This document shows positions 1 through 8,834 of a stretch of DNA of 64,000 bases, one piece after another; position 1 is the first letter of the stretch, and every line of letters starts with the position of its first letter. A model generated the notes under the pieces. The model was not told the origin of the DNA and made no database searches. It saw only the letters and a program-made list of their open reading frames with translations. A program made the position numbers and the translations under genes. This stretch comes from an uncultured Maribacter sp. (lineage in GTDB: Bacteria > Bacteroidota > Bacteroidia > Flavobacteriales > Flavobacteriaceae), in NCBI RefSeq assembly GCF_947495965.1, contig NZ_CANMBB010000003.1, forward strand, positions 62,001 through 126,000, given 5' to 3'.

Positions 1-206
1 GGCATCCTAAACTGCTTTGTTAAAATTACCGTTTGCTTTTTTTTGTTATATAAGAGTATTGCTGCTGCATCTCCGCAATCATAGACCTCACGTTCTTGCT
101 TTTCCCAAACTTTGTCTTCTCTTAAATATTCAAAACTAAATTTGTTTAATGTATACCAATTATCTGAGAGAAGTACTTTTTCTATATTCTTTAAAAATTT
201 ATTCAA
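1..206 (-). CDS. Nudix hydrolase, NudK-like (partial, N-terminus only)
   Basis: About 68 residues of an N-terminus run off the left edge of the window. The segment VLLSDNWYTL, then VYDCGDAAAILLYN, then VILTKQFRMP follows the start of GDP-mannose/ADP-ribose pyrophosphatases of the NudK type, which have a similar REVYDRGNGATILLYN...RQFR stretch. The Nudix box itself lies outside the window. The frame has no ATG after the upstream stop at 222-224. A TTG at 204-206 is the best start I can see, which is a choice and not proven. The gene is divergent from the next one. The family removes toxic or signalling nucleotide sugars, but the substrate cannot be inferred from this fragment. Confidence 0.7.
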   Translation of the reverse strand, partial: MNKFLKNIEKVLLSDNWYTLNKFSFEYLREDKVWEKQEREVYDCGDAAAILLYNKKKQTVILTKQFRM

Positions 207-287
207 TGAAAGTATTTTAATTTATGTTCTTATTATAACTCTTAACGGCAGATAAAATTACTAATTTTAAGCACTAAGAGTTTTCTC

Positions 288-1466
288 ATGAAAAATTATT
301 TCGCTTTTTTATTTCTAGTTGGTATTACGTATTGTAATTCTCAAACACTAGAAAAATATAACACTGTACTATCCCAATTAAAAGAATATACTAATGTTAT
401 TGAGCTTACTACTAATAACGGTAAATCTAGGCTTATAATAACCCCAGAGCTTCAGGGTAGAATAATTACTAGCACTTATGATGGCATATTAGGAGATGCT
501 AATGGATGGTTTAATAAAAATAGTATTACAAACAAACTTAAGGGTGGTATTGGTGGTGAAGACAGACTTTGGATTGGACCTCTAGGTAGCCAATTTTCTT
601 TTTATTACCAACAAATAAAACCGATTAGCGAAACTAATTGGTTAGTTCCTAATACTATGGAAAATGAAGCCTACCAACTTACGAAACAAACTACCAAAGA
701 AGTTAGTATGCGTAAAAAAATGACGCTTACAAACCATATTGGTACAGATTTTATTTTAGATATTTCTAGAACTATTACAATTTTAGATGCACTAGATATA
801 ACTAAAAATCTTAAAATTTTAATCCCAGAGCACCTAAACTATACTGCTTATGAGAGCGCTAATACTTTACAAAATATAGGGACAGAAAAAATAACAAAAG
901 AAAAAGGGTTAATTTCTTTATGGAGTGCAGGAATGTTTAATGGAGCTACAGAAAGTATTGTTATAGTACCATTAACTAAAAAGGGAAACCTTGAAGATTT
1001 ATATACCTATATGGGGCCTTTAGGAAAAGACCGTCTACAAATAAAAAAGAATGTAGTTTTATATAAAGCAGATGGTACATACAGATCTAAAATAGGAGTC
1101 CCTCCACATGTAGCGCCTTCTATTTATGGGTGCTATTCTGCAAAAAAAGAAAGACTAACTATTGTACAATATAAAAGAACAAAAGATAGCCTTTATTTTA
1201 ATTCTAATGCCTCTAACCAAGAATACCCATATAAAGGGGAAGTTATTCCTATTTATAATAATGGAACAATGGATTATTCTCCTACTACTATTCCTAGTTT
1301 TTTTGAGTTAGAGTCTACCTCTGCCATGCGAGAATTAGAGATTAATGATACTCTAAGTCACTACCACAGGGTATACCATTTTTCTGGGAATGAAAAAGAA
1401 TTAGATGTTATTGCTAAAAAGTTATTGGGTATCTCTTTAGAAGATGTTAATTTAATACACAATTAA
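288..1466 (+). CDS. DUF6786 family secreted protein
   Basis: A 392-residue protein with an N-terminal signal peptide (hydrophobic residues 4-15, probable cleavage near residue 18). The GGEDRLWIGPLGSQFSFYY stretch at about residues 88-107 and the overall length fit the DUF6786 family of Bacteroidota and Planctomycetes. I recognise this from memory, not from a search. Repeated beta-strand-like segments suggest an all-beta, galactose-mutarotase-like fold, which is inference. Function is unknown. In other genomes such proteins are often near carbohydrate genes, but here the neighbours are a Nudix gene and an AIM24-like gene, so context does not help. It converges with the next gene, overlapping it by four bases. 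Confidence 0.6.
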   Translation: MKNYFAFLFLVGITYCNSQTLEKYNTVLSQLKEYTNVIELTTNNGKSRLIITPELQGRIITSTYDGILGDANGWFNKNSITNKLKGGIGGEDRLWIGPLGSQFSFYYQQIKPISETNWLVPNTMENEAYQLTKQTTKEVSMRKKMTLTNHIGTDFILDISRTITILDALDITKNLKILIPEHLNYTAYESANTLQNIGTEKITKEKGLISLWSAGMFNGATESIVIVPLTKKGNLEDLYTYMGPLGKDRLQIKKNVVLYKADGTYRSKIGVPPHVAPSIYGCYSAKKERLTIVQYKRTKDSLYFNSNASNQEYPYKGEVIPIYNNGTMDYSPTTIPSFFELESTSAMRELEINDTLSHYHRVYHFSGNEKELDVIAKKLLGISLEDVNLIHN

Positions 1467-2260
1467 AATCTATTATCGCCATCTAATAAGTCTCCAATAC
1501 CACCTAAAAGGCTACCTTCTCCTTTACTATTTCCGTTTCTAGGTAGTGCCGATAAAACTCTACCAGCTAATCTACTAAAAGGTAAGGATTGTACATATAC
1601 TGTACCAGGGCCTCTTAGGGTTGCAAAAAATAAGCCTTCGCCACCAAAAACTGTATTCTTAATACCACCAATAAACTCTATATCATAATCTACAGTTTGA
1701 CTAAAACCTACAATACAACCGGTATCTACTTTTAAAACTTCACCAGCAGCAAGTTCTTTCTTTGCCAAAGTACCGCCAGCATGTACAAATGCCATACCAT
1801 CGCCTTCTAACTTTTGCATGATAAACCCTTCTCCCCCAAAAAGACCGCGACCTAATTTTTTAGAAAATTCAACTCCTACAGAAACTCCTTTTGCAGCACA
1901 TAAAAAAGCATCTTTTTGGCAAATAAATTTTCCTTGTTTTTCAGATAAATCTATTGGTACAATTTTTCCAGGATAAGGCGATGCAAAACTTACTTGCTTT
2001 TTTCCCTGTCCTATATTTAAAAAAGCAGTCATAAAAAGACTCTCTCCCGTAAGCATTCTTTTTCCTGCAGAAAATAATTTCCCTAAAACACCTTTTTCTT
2101 GGTTAGAACCATCTCCAAAAATGGTATCCATTTTAATGTCAGAATCCATCATCATAAAGCTACCAGCTTCTGCCACAACAGCTTCTTGCGGATCTAGTTC
2201 TATTTCTACATATTGCATTTCTTCCCCAAAAATCTGATAATCTATTTCGTGTGCATTCAT
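1463..2260 (-). CDS. TIGR00266 / AIM24-like family protein
   Basis: A 265-residue soluble protein without signal peptide. It is rich in glycine and short beta strands: EAGSFMMMDSDIKMDT near the N-terminus, GGEGFIMQKLEGDGMAFVHAGG in the middle and GGEGLFFATLRGPG near the C-terminus. This spacing is the signature of the TIGR00266 family, related to mitochondrial AIM24 and built as a trimeric beta-helix-like barrel. Its bacterial role is not established. The length is typical and the start is the only ATG that keeps the N-terminal strand. It is a single gene followed upstream by a PEBP gene on the same strand. Confidence 0.85.
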   Translation of the reverse strand: MNAHEIDYQIFGEEMQYVEIELDPQEAVVAEAGSFMMMDSDIKMDTIFGDGSNQEKGVLGKLFSAGKRMLTGESLFMTAFLNIGQGKKQVSFASPYPGKIVPIDLSEKQGKFICQKDAFLCAAKGVSVGVEFSKKLGRGLFGGEGFIMQKLEGDGMAFVHAGGTLAKKELAAGEVLKVDTGCIVGFSQTVDYDIEFIGGIKNTVFGGEGLFFATLRGPGTVYVQSLPFSRLAGRVLSALPRNGNSKGEGSLLGGIGDLLDGDNRF

Positions 2261-2349
2261 TTTTTATATTTTTTTAGATTGATATCTATATGTAGACAAA
2301 TAAGGGGTGTTTGTTACAGAAAAAGTGAAATTTTACAAAAATTGCTTTT

Positions 2350-2898
2350 TTATCTCTTATAATAAGCAATAATACTTGCTTTTGCTAAGGTTTGGTTCCA
2401 TAGATTAAAACCAACAACGGCTGGGTTTATTCTTTCATCAAGCCCTAATTTATCCGTTTTTAAAGCATAAACAGTAATTACATATTGATGAAACCCATGA
2501 CCTACTGGCGGACAAGGCCCTCCAAATCCTTTAATTCCATAATCTGTTATGCTTTGTATGGCTCCTTTAGGTGCTAAATTTAGTTCTACATTTCCTGCAT
2601 TAGTTACTAATTCATTTACATTAGCTGGAATATCAAAAACAACCCAATGCCAAAAACCACTTCCTGTTGGTGCATCTGGATCATACATTGTAATAGCAAA
2701 ACTTTTTGTTCCTTCAGGGGCATTTTTCCATAATAATTGTGGTGATTGATTCTCTCCAGAACAACCAAATCCATTAAATTCTTGTGTTTTTGTAGCTTCT
2801 CCTCCTAAATCGTTACTAGATAATGTAAATGTTTTTTGCGCAAAAAGTGTTGTTGTTAAAATTAAGGACAGTACTAAAGTTAAACTTACCTTTTTCAT
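2350..2898 (-). CDS. YbhB/YbcL (PEBP) family secreted protein
   Basis: A 182-residue phosphatidylethanolamine-binding-protein homologue with a signal peptide (residues 1-20, cleaved after FAQ). The ligand-pocket motifs are visible: DPDAPTGSGFWHWVVFDIP at about residues 72-90 and GGPCPPVGHGFHQYVI near residue 130, matching the DPDxP and GPxxPxxxHRY motifs. The bacterial YbhB group has no settled function, and the eukaryotic relatives bind phospholipid head groups and inhibit Raf kinase. The signal peptide puts this copy in the periplasm. The gene lies in a run of minus-strand single genes (1463-3921). Confidence 0.88.
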   Translation of the reverse strand: MKKVSLTLVLSLILTTTLFAQKTFTLSSNDLGGEATKTQEFNGFGCSGENQSPQLLWKNAPEGTKSFAITMYDPDAPTGSGFWHWVVFDIPANVNELVTNAGNVELNLAPKGAIQSITDYGIKGFGGPCPPVGHGFHQYVITVYALKTDKLGLDERINPAVVGFNLWNQTLAKASIIAYYKR

Positions 2899-2925
2899 TT
2901 TTATATGGTTTTAATTTATTTTTTT

Positions 2926-3429
2926 CTAAGTATGGTTTTGAATGTTACGTACAACTTCTCTTAAATTCTCTTCTTTTTGAGTACCAATAAGGTATTTTTT
3001 TCCATTTTTTAATTTAATAGCCAAACCTTTATTCCCTCGCATATTATATACAATACCATGCTTTATACTGTAACGCTTTCCGTAACCAACAAAACCATAG
3101 GTAATAATTTCTGCAGATGCTATATCTTCCCATAAAAAATCTTTCTTTACAACATACATGTGCTTTATTGCTATTTTATCTTCTGTAATTACAGTAGTCA
3201 TTTTCATAAAAAATAACAATACTACTACTGCTAATGTGAGCAAAATAAAAAGCCAAGTGGTGTATGGCATAATTAAAGAGAAAGACATATTTACAGAAGA
3301 GGCATGGTCTGAAGAAAGTAATGGTTTAATTATAAAATATAAATTGAATATAAAAGCGGCTAAAATTATTAACCAAATCCACCATTGTCTTAATTTTTGA
3401 ATTTCATGAAATAGAACTTTCTTATGCAT
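2926..3429 (-). CDS. Two-TM hypothetical protein with a PH-like C-terminal half (DUF6141-like)
   Basis: A 167-residue membrane protein. The N-terminus HKKVLFHEIQKLRQWWIW leads into two hydrophobic helices at about residues 15-34 and 55-76. A soluble, strand-rich half follows, with ITEDKIAIKHMYVVKKDFLWEDI and KNGKKYLIGTQKEENL. This architecture (FxEvQ-W motif, two TM segments, bacterial PH-like tail) resembles the uncharacterised DUF6141 proteins. That name is from memory and is tentative. No function can be given. It lies 27 bp upstream of the PEBP gene on the same strand and the two may be co-transcribed. Confidence 0.55.
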   Translation of the reverse strand: MHKKVLFHEIQKLRQWWIWLIILAAFIFNLYFIIKPLLSSDHASSVNMSFSLIMPYTTWLFILLTLAVVVLLFFMKMTTVITEDKIAIKHMYVVKKDFLWEDIASAEIITYGFVGYGKRYSIKHGIVYNMRGNKGLAIKLKNGKKYLIGTQKEENLREVVRNIQNHT

Positions 3430-3465
3430 TTGCTAGCTATATTTTAAAAATAAAATTGAGTACTA

Positions 3466-3921
3466 TTATTTTTTTAACCTAACAGTCCACTCAAAATTAA
3501 AGGTAGATACTACTACCCCATCTTCATTAGTCCCTATAGATTGCATCCAAAGGGTTTGCCCTTCTCCCGTACTAATGGTTTTATCTAAAGCCTCTTTAAT
3601 TTTATTGCCATCTTCGCATATAAAAGTAATTTTACCCGTAGCTTTTTTAGAGAAATTAGCATTATTATTAGCCACCAACATAGAAATTTTTTTACCACTG
3701 CCCTCTATTTGGTCTATCATCATAGCCCCTGTACTAAGCTCTGCAGCCATGCCTTGCACAGCCCAAAACATAGATCTAAATGGGTTTTGGTTAAACCATC
3801 TATGCTTCACAGTAACCACTGCCCTATTTTTATCTATAGATTGCAAACGTACGCCACACCACCATGCAGAAGGTAACTTAATAAAGGTAAACATGTTTAA
3901 TTTACTGGGAGAAACTGGCAT
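3466..3921 (-). CDS. DUF4442 hotdog-fold protein (PaaI-like thioesterase superfamily)
   Basis: A 151-residue protein of the size and layout of DUF4442, a hotdog-fold family related to acyl-CoA thioesterases. Features seen are the N-terminal FIKLPSAWWCGVRLQSID, the RWFNQNPFRSMFWAVQGMAAELSTG helix (where thioesterases carry the central hotdog helix) and a strand-rich C-terminal half. DUF4442 members usually lack a clearly identified catalytic residue, so acyl-thioesterase activity is an inference from the fold. There is no signal peptide, so the protein is cytoplasmic. Confidence 0.7.
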   Translation of the reverse strand: MPVSPSKLNMFTFIKLPSAWWCGVRLQSIDKNRAVVTVKHRWFNQNPFRSMFWAVQGMAAELSTGAMMIDQIEGSGKKISMLVANNNANFSKKATGKITFICEDGNKIKEALDKTISTGEGQTLWMQSIGTNEDGVVVSTFNFEWTVRLKK

Positions 3922-4005
3922 AAGTATATTATTTTTTCTATAAATATACTTGATATATTACGAATCTTAAAATGTTAATTTTATGTTAAATTTTAGTACT
4001 TTGTT

Positions 4006-4037
4006 TTGCATAGTACCTTTTTTTAGACATATATTTG
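4006..4037 (+). promoter_or_regulatory. Flavobacterial sigma-A type promoter of the DUF4870 gene
   Basis: TTG at 4006-4008 and TATATTTG at 4030-4037 are separated by 21 bp. This matches the TTG-N17-23-TAnnTTTG consensus known for Bacteroidota. The start codon at 4057 is 20 bp downstream, giving a short leader. Confidence 0.6.
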
Positions 4038-4056
4038 TATAAGAAACTAATAGGTC

Positions 4057-4539
4057 ATGACAGAAACCATAACAAAACACGAGAAAAATTTGTCTGCATT
4101 AATACATGCATCTACCTTTTCTAAATTCTTTATCCCTTTTGGAAATTTTATTATTCCATTAGTATTGTGGACAGCAAATAAAAAAGAATATAGCTTTGTA
4201 GATTATAATGGAAAGCAGGCAATTAACTTTCAAATAAGCCTACTTCTTTATTCTATTCTTTTAGGAATAATAAGTGTTCCTTTTATTATTGGAATGCTCC
4301 CTAATATTATGGATTTTAATCTTTTTGGATTATCAGACTTAAGTAATTATAACAATTTAAACCTGCATTTTGACTTAGATGATTTTTCATTTAGTAAGTG
4401 GATGATTCCTTTAGGAGTTACAGGTTTGGCACAGGCTGCACTTTTTATTGTTAATGTAGTATATACTATAATGGCAACTTTAAAAACTAACGAGGGGGAA
4501 ACTTTTAGCTACCCAATTACTATAAAATTTATAAAATAA
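4057..4539 (+). CDS. DUF4870 domain-containing membrane protein
   Basis: A 160-residue integral membrane protein. The segment PFGNFIIPLVLWTANKKEYS followed by VDYNGKQAINFQIS (about residues 26-60) is the hallmark of DUF4870, a Tic20-like family of small multi-pass proteins. Three to four hydrophobic stretches are visible (about 22-38, 60-85, 120-150). Function is unknown. It lies immediately upstream of the PadR-PspC-headGIN cluster on the same strand, and DUF4870 proteins commonly accompany that cluster in flavobacteria, so a shared envelope-stress role is plausible. Confidence 0.85.
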   Translation: MTETITKHEKNLSALIHASTFSKFFIPFGNFIIPLVLWTANKKEYSFVDYNGKQAINFQISLLLYSILLGIISVPFIIGMLPNIMDFNLFGLSDLSNYNNLNLHFDLDDFSFSKWMIPLGVTGLAQAALFIVNVVYTIMATLKTNEGETFSYPITIKFIK

Positions 4540-4571
4540 AATCAATCAAGAGTTTATGCATCAATCAATCC

Positions 4572-4638
4572 CATATTCCGTACTTAGAGCTATAGTCTCT
4601 TAATCACAGACATAAAAAAACTTTAAGTACGGCATATG
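4572..4638. promoter_or_regulatory. Long dyad upstream of padR, candidate operator
   Basis: Two 15-bp arms at 4572-4586 and 4624-4638 are inverted copies: CATATTCCGTACTTA and, on the other strand, CATATGCCGTACTTA (14 of 15 identical). The spacer is 37 bp. The dyad lies 34 bp before the PadR start codon. PadR proteins are dimeric winged-helix repressors that usually control their own operon, so this is a natural operator or looping site. An RNA hairpin in the leader is the alternative. Confidence 0.45.
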
Positions 4639-4672
4639 AAAACGAACAGTTAATTAAATAGATTATGAAATT

Positions 4673-5011
4673 ATGAATGTAGAAAATACAAAAGCACAAA
4701 TGCGTAAAGGTGTGCTAGAATATTGCATTTTATCTATCCTGAATGGTAAGGATAAATATGCTTCTGAAATTCTAGCAACTCTAAAAGACGCTAAGATGCT
4801 TGTTGTAGAGGGTACTATATATCCTTTGTTAACAAGACTTAAAAATGCTGGCTTACTAAATTATAGATGGGAAGAATCTACCTCTGGACCGCCACGAAAA
4901 TATTACACACTTACCGAAACCGGAAAAGTATTTTTAAAAGAATTAGATAGTACTTGGGACGAATTAAGAAACGCTACTAATGTAGTAACCAACACAAAAA
5001 ATAACGCATAA
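4673..5011 (+). CDS. PadR family transcriptional regulator
   Basis: A 112-residue winged-helix protein of the short PadR type. Residues 10-90 hold the domain: MRKGVLEYCILSIL, then YASEILATLKDAKMLVVEGTIYPLLTRL, then GPPRKYYTLTETGKVFL. The GTIYPLL and PPRKYY motifs are typical of PadR. Its stop codon overlaps the start of the following PspC gene by one base, so the two are translationally coupled. Association with PspC and a head-GIN protein is conserved in Bacteroidota. It probably represses the operon, possibly through the dyad at 4572-4638, but the inducing signal is unknown. Confidence 0.9.
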   Translation: MNVENTKAQMRKGVLEYCILSILNGKDKYASEILATLKDAKMLVVEGTIYPLLTRLKNAGLLNYRWEESTSGPPRKYYTLTETGKVFLKELDSTWDELRNATNVVTNTKNNA

Positions 5012-6783
5012 TGAACAAGACTGTAAACATAAACTTAGCTAATGTTCTTTTTCATATAGATGAAGAAGCTTACAACAAAATGCGACGCTATTTAGAAGCT
5101 ATAAAACGCTCTTTTGCAAATACTGCTGGTAGTGATGAAATTCTTGCAGATATTGAAGCTCGTATTGCGGAACTCTTTCATGAAAAGCTTGAAAATGAAA
5201 GACAAGTAATTACAAATAAAGAAGTAGACGAGGTAATTACCATTATGGGGCAGCCAGAAGACTACATGGTAGATGAAGATATTTTTGAGGATGAACCAGC
5301 GCCAAAGAAAGAGAAGAAGAAAGTAAAAAAATTATATAGAGATACAGAACTTAAATATGTTGCTGGTGTTTCCTCTGGATTAGCACATTACATAGGCATA
5401 GACCCATTGTGGATTCGTTTATTATGGGTTTTCTTTACCATTGGTTCTGGTGGAGGGTTTATTCTTATTTATGGCTTATTATGGATTCTTATCCCAGAAG
5501 CTTCTAGTACGTCTCAAAAATTAGATATGCGTGGCGAAGCCGTAAATATTAGCAATATAGAACGTAAAGTTAAAGAGGGTTTTGATGAGGTAGCTGAAAA
5601 AGTTAAAAGTGTGGACTATGAAAAAGTAGGAAACCAAGTTAAAAACAGTGGTAAAACCTTTTTTGATGTTATTGGCGAAATTATCATGTTCTTTTTCAAA
5701 ATATTTGGAAAATTCATAGGCATTATTCTAATAATAATTGGTGCTAGTACTATTTTAGGACTCTTTATTGGTTTTATAGCCGTTGGTACTTTAGACTGGG
5801 TACATTTACCTGGGTTTAATAATTTTATAACCAATTCCTCACAAGCTCCGGTATGGTTGCTTTCTTTACTTTTATTCTTTGCTATAGGAATACCATTTTT
5901 CTTTTTGCTTTATTTAGGATTAAAGATTTTAATAAAAAATTTAAAATCTATAGGAAACATAGCTAAATTCTCTTTATTAGGACTTTGGATTATTTCTATT
6001 ATAAGTTTAATAATTATTGGGGTTAGAGAGGCTGCAGCGCATGCATACTCTGGTAACGTTACAACAGAACATGAATTATATATAGATACTCCTAGAGACA
6101 CTGTATTTATTTCATCTGTATCTTCTAAATTACATGAGAATAGAGGTAACATTCATATGGATGGGTTAATTATGAGTTATGATGACAACGGTGAAGAAGT
6201 AATGCTATCTGAAGACGTTCGTATTAACATCAAAAAATCTAAAGATTCTGTAATTAGGTTAGAGGTTAGAAAAGAAGCAAACGGAGCGTCTTTTAATGCA
6301 GCACGCGAAACTGCAGACCAAATAAATTATAGTTATAAAGTAGAGGGCAACACTATAATTCTAGATGACTTTTTAACCCTAAAAGGAAATAACAAATTTA
6401 ATGACCTAGAAGTAAAAGCTACGCTTTATCTACCAGAAAATACTATTTTAAATTATAGTAAGAGTAATAGTAGATGTTGGAGCACCCACACTAATAATGA
6501 CCATGATATGAATGGCTGTGAACTTACCAAATACTCCTGGAAAATTGCTAAAGACAATCAATTAGTATGTTTAGATTGTCCAAAAGAAAAAGAACGTGAG
6601 GAAGAAAACAAGGTTATTATTAATGAAAATGGCATTAAAATTAATGTGAATGAAAACGGCGAAAACAACAAAATTCTTATTAATGAAGATGGAATAGACA
6701 TTGATGTTAAAGATAATGGCGAGTCTTTTAAAATGAAAATAGACGAAAACGGAATAGATATTAACACAAACGAAAACAATTAA
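5011..6783 (+). CDS. PspC domain-containing multi-domain membrane protein
   Basis: A 590-residue protein. The N-terminal 90 residues are helical and acidic. A PspC domain follows at about residues 107-168 (KKLYRDTELKYVAGVSSGLAHYIGID in its first half, then a TM helix ending ILIPE). Three further hydrophobic segments lie at about 222-258, 272-298 and 310-335. The remaining part is an exported beta-rich domain resembling head-GIN/DUF2807 proteins. The C-terminal 60 residues contain four degenerate copies of an (N/D)E(N/D)GI-I-V motif. PspC domains sense or transmit membrane stress. Fusion to a large periplasmic domain and coupling to PadR suggest envelope surveillance, but the mechanism is unknown in this phylum. 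Confidence 0.88.
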   Translation: MNKTVNINLANVLFHIDEEAYNKMRRYLEAIKRSFANTAGSDEILADIEARIAELFHEKLENERQVITNKEVDEVITIMGQPEDYMVDEDIFEDEPAPKKEKKKVKKLYRDTELKYVAGVSSGLAHYIGIDPLWIRLLWVFFTIGSGGGFILIYGLLWILIPEASSTSQKLDMRGEAVNISNIERKVKEGFDEVAEKVKSVDYEKVGNQVKNSGKTFFDVIGEIIMFFFKIFGKFIGIILIIIGASTILGLFIGFIAVGTLDWVHLPGFNNFITNSSQAPVWLLSLLLFFAIGIPFFFLLYLGLKILIKNLKSIGNIAKFSLLGLWIISIISLIIIGVREAAAHAYSGNVTTEHELYIDTPRDTVFISSVSSKLHENRGNIHMDGLIMSYDDNGEEVMLSEDVRINIKKSKDSVIRLEVRKEANGASFNAARETADQINYSYKVEGNTIILDDFLTLKGNNKFNDLEVKATLYLPENTILNYSKSNSRCWSTHTNNDHDMNGCELTKYSWKIAKDNQLVCLDCPKEKEREEENKVIINENGIKINVNENGENNKILINEDGIDIDVKDNGESFKMKIDENGIDINTNENN

Positions 6784-6880
6784 AAAACAACTCGGATAAC
6801 AAATCTAACAACTCAGTAACAAAAACTAGTAACGTACCAACAAATACATCAATTTTACAGCAATCAAAAAAACAACAATC

Positions 6881-7612
6881 ATGACAACCCTAGTAAAAAT
6901 TACCATCGCAATTATTATTACGCTCTTCTTATCCTCCTGCGGATTTGATATTAATCTTGGAGACATGGGCTCCGGTATTAAAGGAAATAACATCGTAGTA
7001 GATGAAAACAGAAATGTTAATGAAAACTTTACTGTAGTATCTGCATCAGAAGGTATACAAGTTTATGTAACACAAGCAGAGGACTATAAAATATCTGTAA
7101 AAGGAGACGAAAATATCATAGACCTTATTGGTACAGATATTAAAAACGGAAAACTACATATTCATGCTATTAAAAATATTGGTAGAGCAACTAAAAAAGT
7201 TTATGTTTCCTTACCTAATATTGATGCTCTAAAAAGTTCTAGCGGCTCTCATTTGGTTACAGAAAATACTATTAAAAGTGATGATTTAGAATTAGATGCT
7301 AGTAGTGGTTCTATTTTAAATGCAGAAATTTCTTGTAATGATTTAGAGGTAGATGGCAGTAGTGGTGCTAATATTTCTATTTCTGGTAAAGCAAAAGTAT
7401 CGGATATAGATAGTAGTAGTGGCGCCAACATAAAAGCTAAAGACCTTACTACAGCTATTTGTTCTGCAGAGGCTAGTAGTGGCTCTAATATAAAAATTCA
7501 TGTTTCTGAGTCTTTGCATGCAAACGCTAGTAGTGGTGGTAATATATCGTATTCAGGTGACGCCAGTGTTCAAAAAAAGAAATCGGTTTCTGGTAGTGTA
7601 CATAAATACTAA
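6881..7612 (+). CDS. head GIN domain-containing lipoprotein (DUF2807)
   Basis: A 243-residue lipoprotein with lipobox LSSC (Cys at about residue 20). The body is a DUF2807/GIN right-handed beta-helix. The turn motif S-S-G-(S/A/G) recurs about six times between residues 120 and 225 (SSSGSH, ASSGSI, GSSGAN, SSSGAN, ASSGSN, ASSGGN) at regular intervals of roughly 20 residues, marking the rungs of the helix. It is the third gene of the PadR-PspC-headGIN operon, about 100 bp after pspC, and probably faces the periplasm or cell surface. Biochemical function is unknown. A rho-independent terminator follows. Confidence 0.88.
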   Translation: MTTLVKITIAIIITLFLSSCGFDINLGDMGSGIKGNNIVVDENRNVNENFTVVSASEGIQVYVTQAEDYKISVKGDENIIDLIGTDIKNGKLHIHAIKNIGRATKKVYVSLPNIDALKSSSGSHLVTENTIKSDDLELDASSGSILNAEISCNDLEVDGSSGANISISGKAKVSDIDSSSGANIKAKDLTTAICSAEASSGSNIKIHVSESLHANASSGGNISYSGDASVQKKKSVSGSVHKY

Positions 7613-7650
7613 AAATTGAATTAGCTAAAAGTTACCCCTATAATTAACTA

Positions 7651-7684
7651 AAAAAATCCGTTAAATTTTAGCGGATTTTTTTTG
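7651..7684 (+). terminator. Rho-independent terminator after the head-GIN gene
   Basis: AAAAAATCCG and GCGGATTTTTT form a stem around a short A/T loop. The T run continues to 7684. The A run on the other side would also let it work on the minus strand. Confidence 0.75.
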
Positions 7685-7706
7685 TTTTAATTTCTATATT
7701 AACGCC

Positions 7707-8717
7707 ATGGAAATACAATTAAAAAAATATAGCCTTAGTTTAAAGCATACGTTTAGTATTTCTAGAAAATCTCATGATTCTCAAGACTCTTTAATTACTA
7801 GCTTATCTTTAAATGGAGAAACTGGTTACGGAGAAGCTACTGCAAACTCTTACTACAAAATTACGGTAGAAAGCATGATGCAAGAAATTAAAAAAATTGA
7901 AAAAGAAATAACCGCTTTTAAATTTACAACTCCAGATATATTTCATCAATTTCTTGTAGATAAAGGGCTTACCAATTTTGCTATTTGTGCTTTAGACTTA
8001 GCTGCGCATGATTTATATGGCAAGTTAAAAAAGAAACCTCTTTATGAGATCTGGAAAACAAATATTAAAAAATACCCTACAACCAATTACACCATAGGTA
8101 TTGCTAGTATTGATAAGATGGTAACCAAAATGAAAGAAAAACCTTGGCCCATTTATAAAATTAAATTAGGAACAGATAAGGATGTTGCCATTGTTAAAGA
8201 GTTAAGAAAGCATACCGATGCTATTTTTAGGATAGATGCTAATTGTGCCTGGAGCCCTGAAGAAACTATACATAACGCTCCAATTTTAAAGGACTTAGGA
8301 GTAGAGTTTTTAGAACAACCTTTAATAGCAGATAATTGGGAAGGCATGGAAAAAGTAATGCACAATAGTGTATTACCCATTATTGCCGATGAAAGCTGTA
8401 TTGTAGAATCTGATGTAGAAAAGTGTGCATTACACTTTTCGGGGGTAAACATAAAACTTACCAAATGTGGCGGTCTTACCCCTGCCCTACGCATGATTAA
8501 AAAAGGAAAAGAATTAGGACTTAAAGTTATGGTTGGTTGCATGACAGAATCGTCTGTAGGTATTTCTGCTATAGCGCAATTACTACCCCAATTAGATTAT
8601 GTAGATATGGATGGAGCTATGCTACTTAAAGAGGATATAGCAAAAGGTGTAGAAATAAAAGAAGATGGTACTGTATTATTTCCTATACAAAATGGAAATG
8701 GCGTTAGCCTCCTATAA
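7707..8717 (+). CDS. Dipeptide epimerase (L-Ala-D/L-Glu epimerase type), enolase superfamily
   Basis: A 336-residue enolase-superfamily enzyme. It carries the catalytic KxK pair in YKIKLGTDKD (about residues 150-154), the metal ligands in RIDANCAW, EQPL and ADES, the second catalytic lysine in VNIKLTKCGG, and a late DMDGAMLL segment. The DMDGAMLL specificity element is typical of the muconate-lactonizing subgroup that epimerises dipeptides such as L-Ala-L-Glu, so a role in recycling murein peptides is likely. There is no signal peptide. Exact dipeptide preference varies within the family and cannot be read from the sequence. Confidence 0.85.
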   Translation: MEIQLKKYSLSLKHTFSISRKSHDSQDSLITSLSLNGETGYGEATANSYYKITVESMMQEIKKIEKEITAFKFTTPDIFHQFLVDKGLTNFAICALDLAAHDLYGKLKKKPLYEIWKTNIKKYPTTNYTIGIASIDKMVTKMKEKPWPIYKIKLGTDKDVAIVKELRKHTDAIFRIDANCAWSPEETIHNAPILKDLGVEFLEQPLIADNWEGMEKVMHNSVLPIIADESCIVESDVEKCALHFSGVNIKLTKCGGLTPALRMIKKGKELGLKVMVGCMTESSVGISAIAQLLPQLDYVDMDGAMLLKEDIAKGVEIKEDGTVLFPIQNGNGVSLL

Positions 8718-8834
8718 TTACTATTAATACGTTATCTCATTTATTTTCCTTTTAAAGAAAACTACTATTTCTCGTTATTATCTCAAAAAAATAACGTAAC
8801 TTATTAGTAATTAACAACTTAAAAATAGATAACC

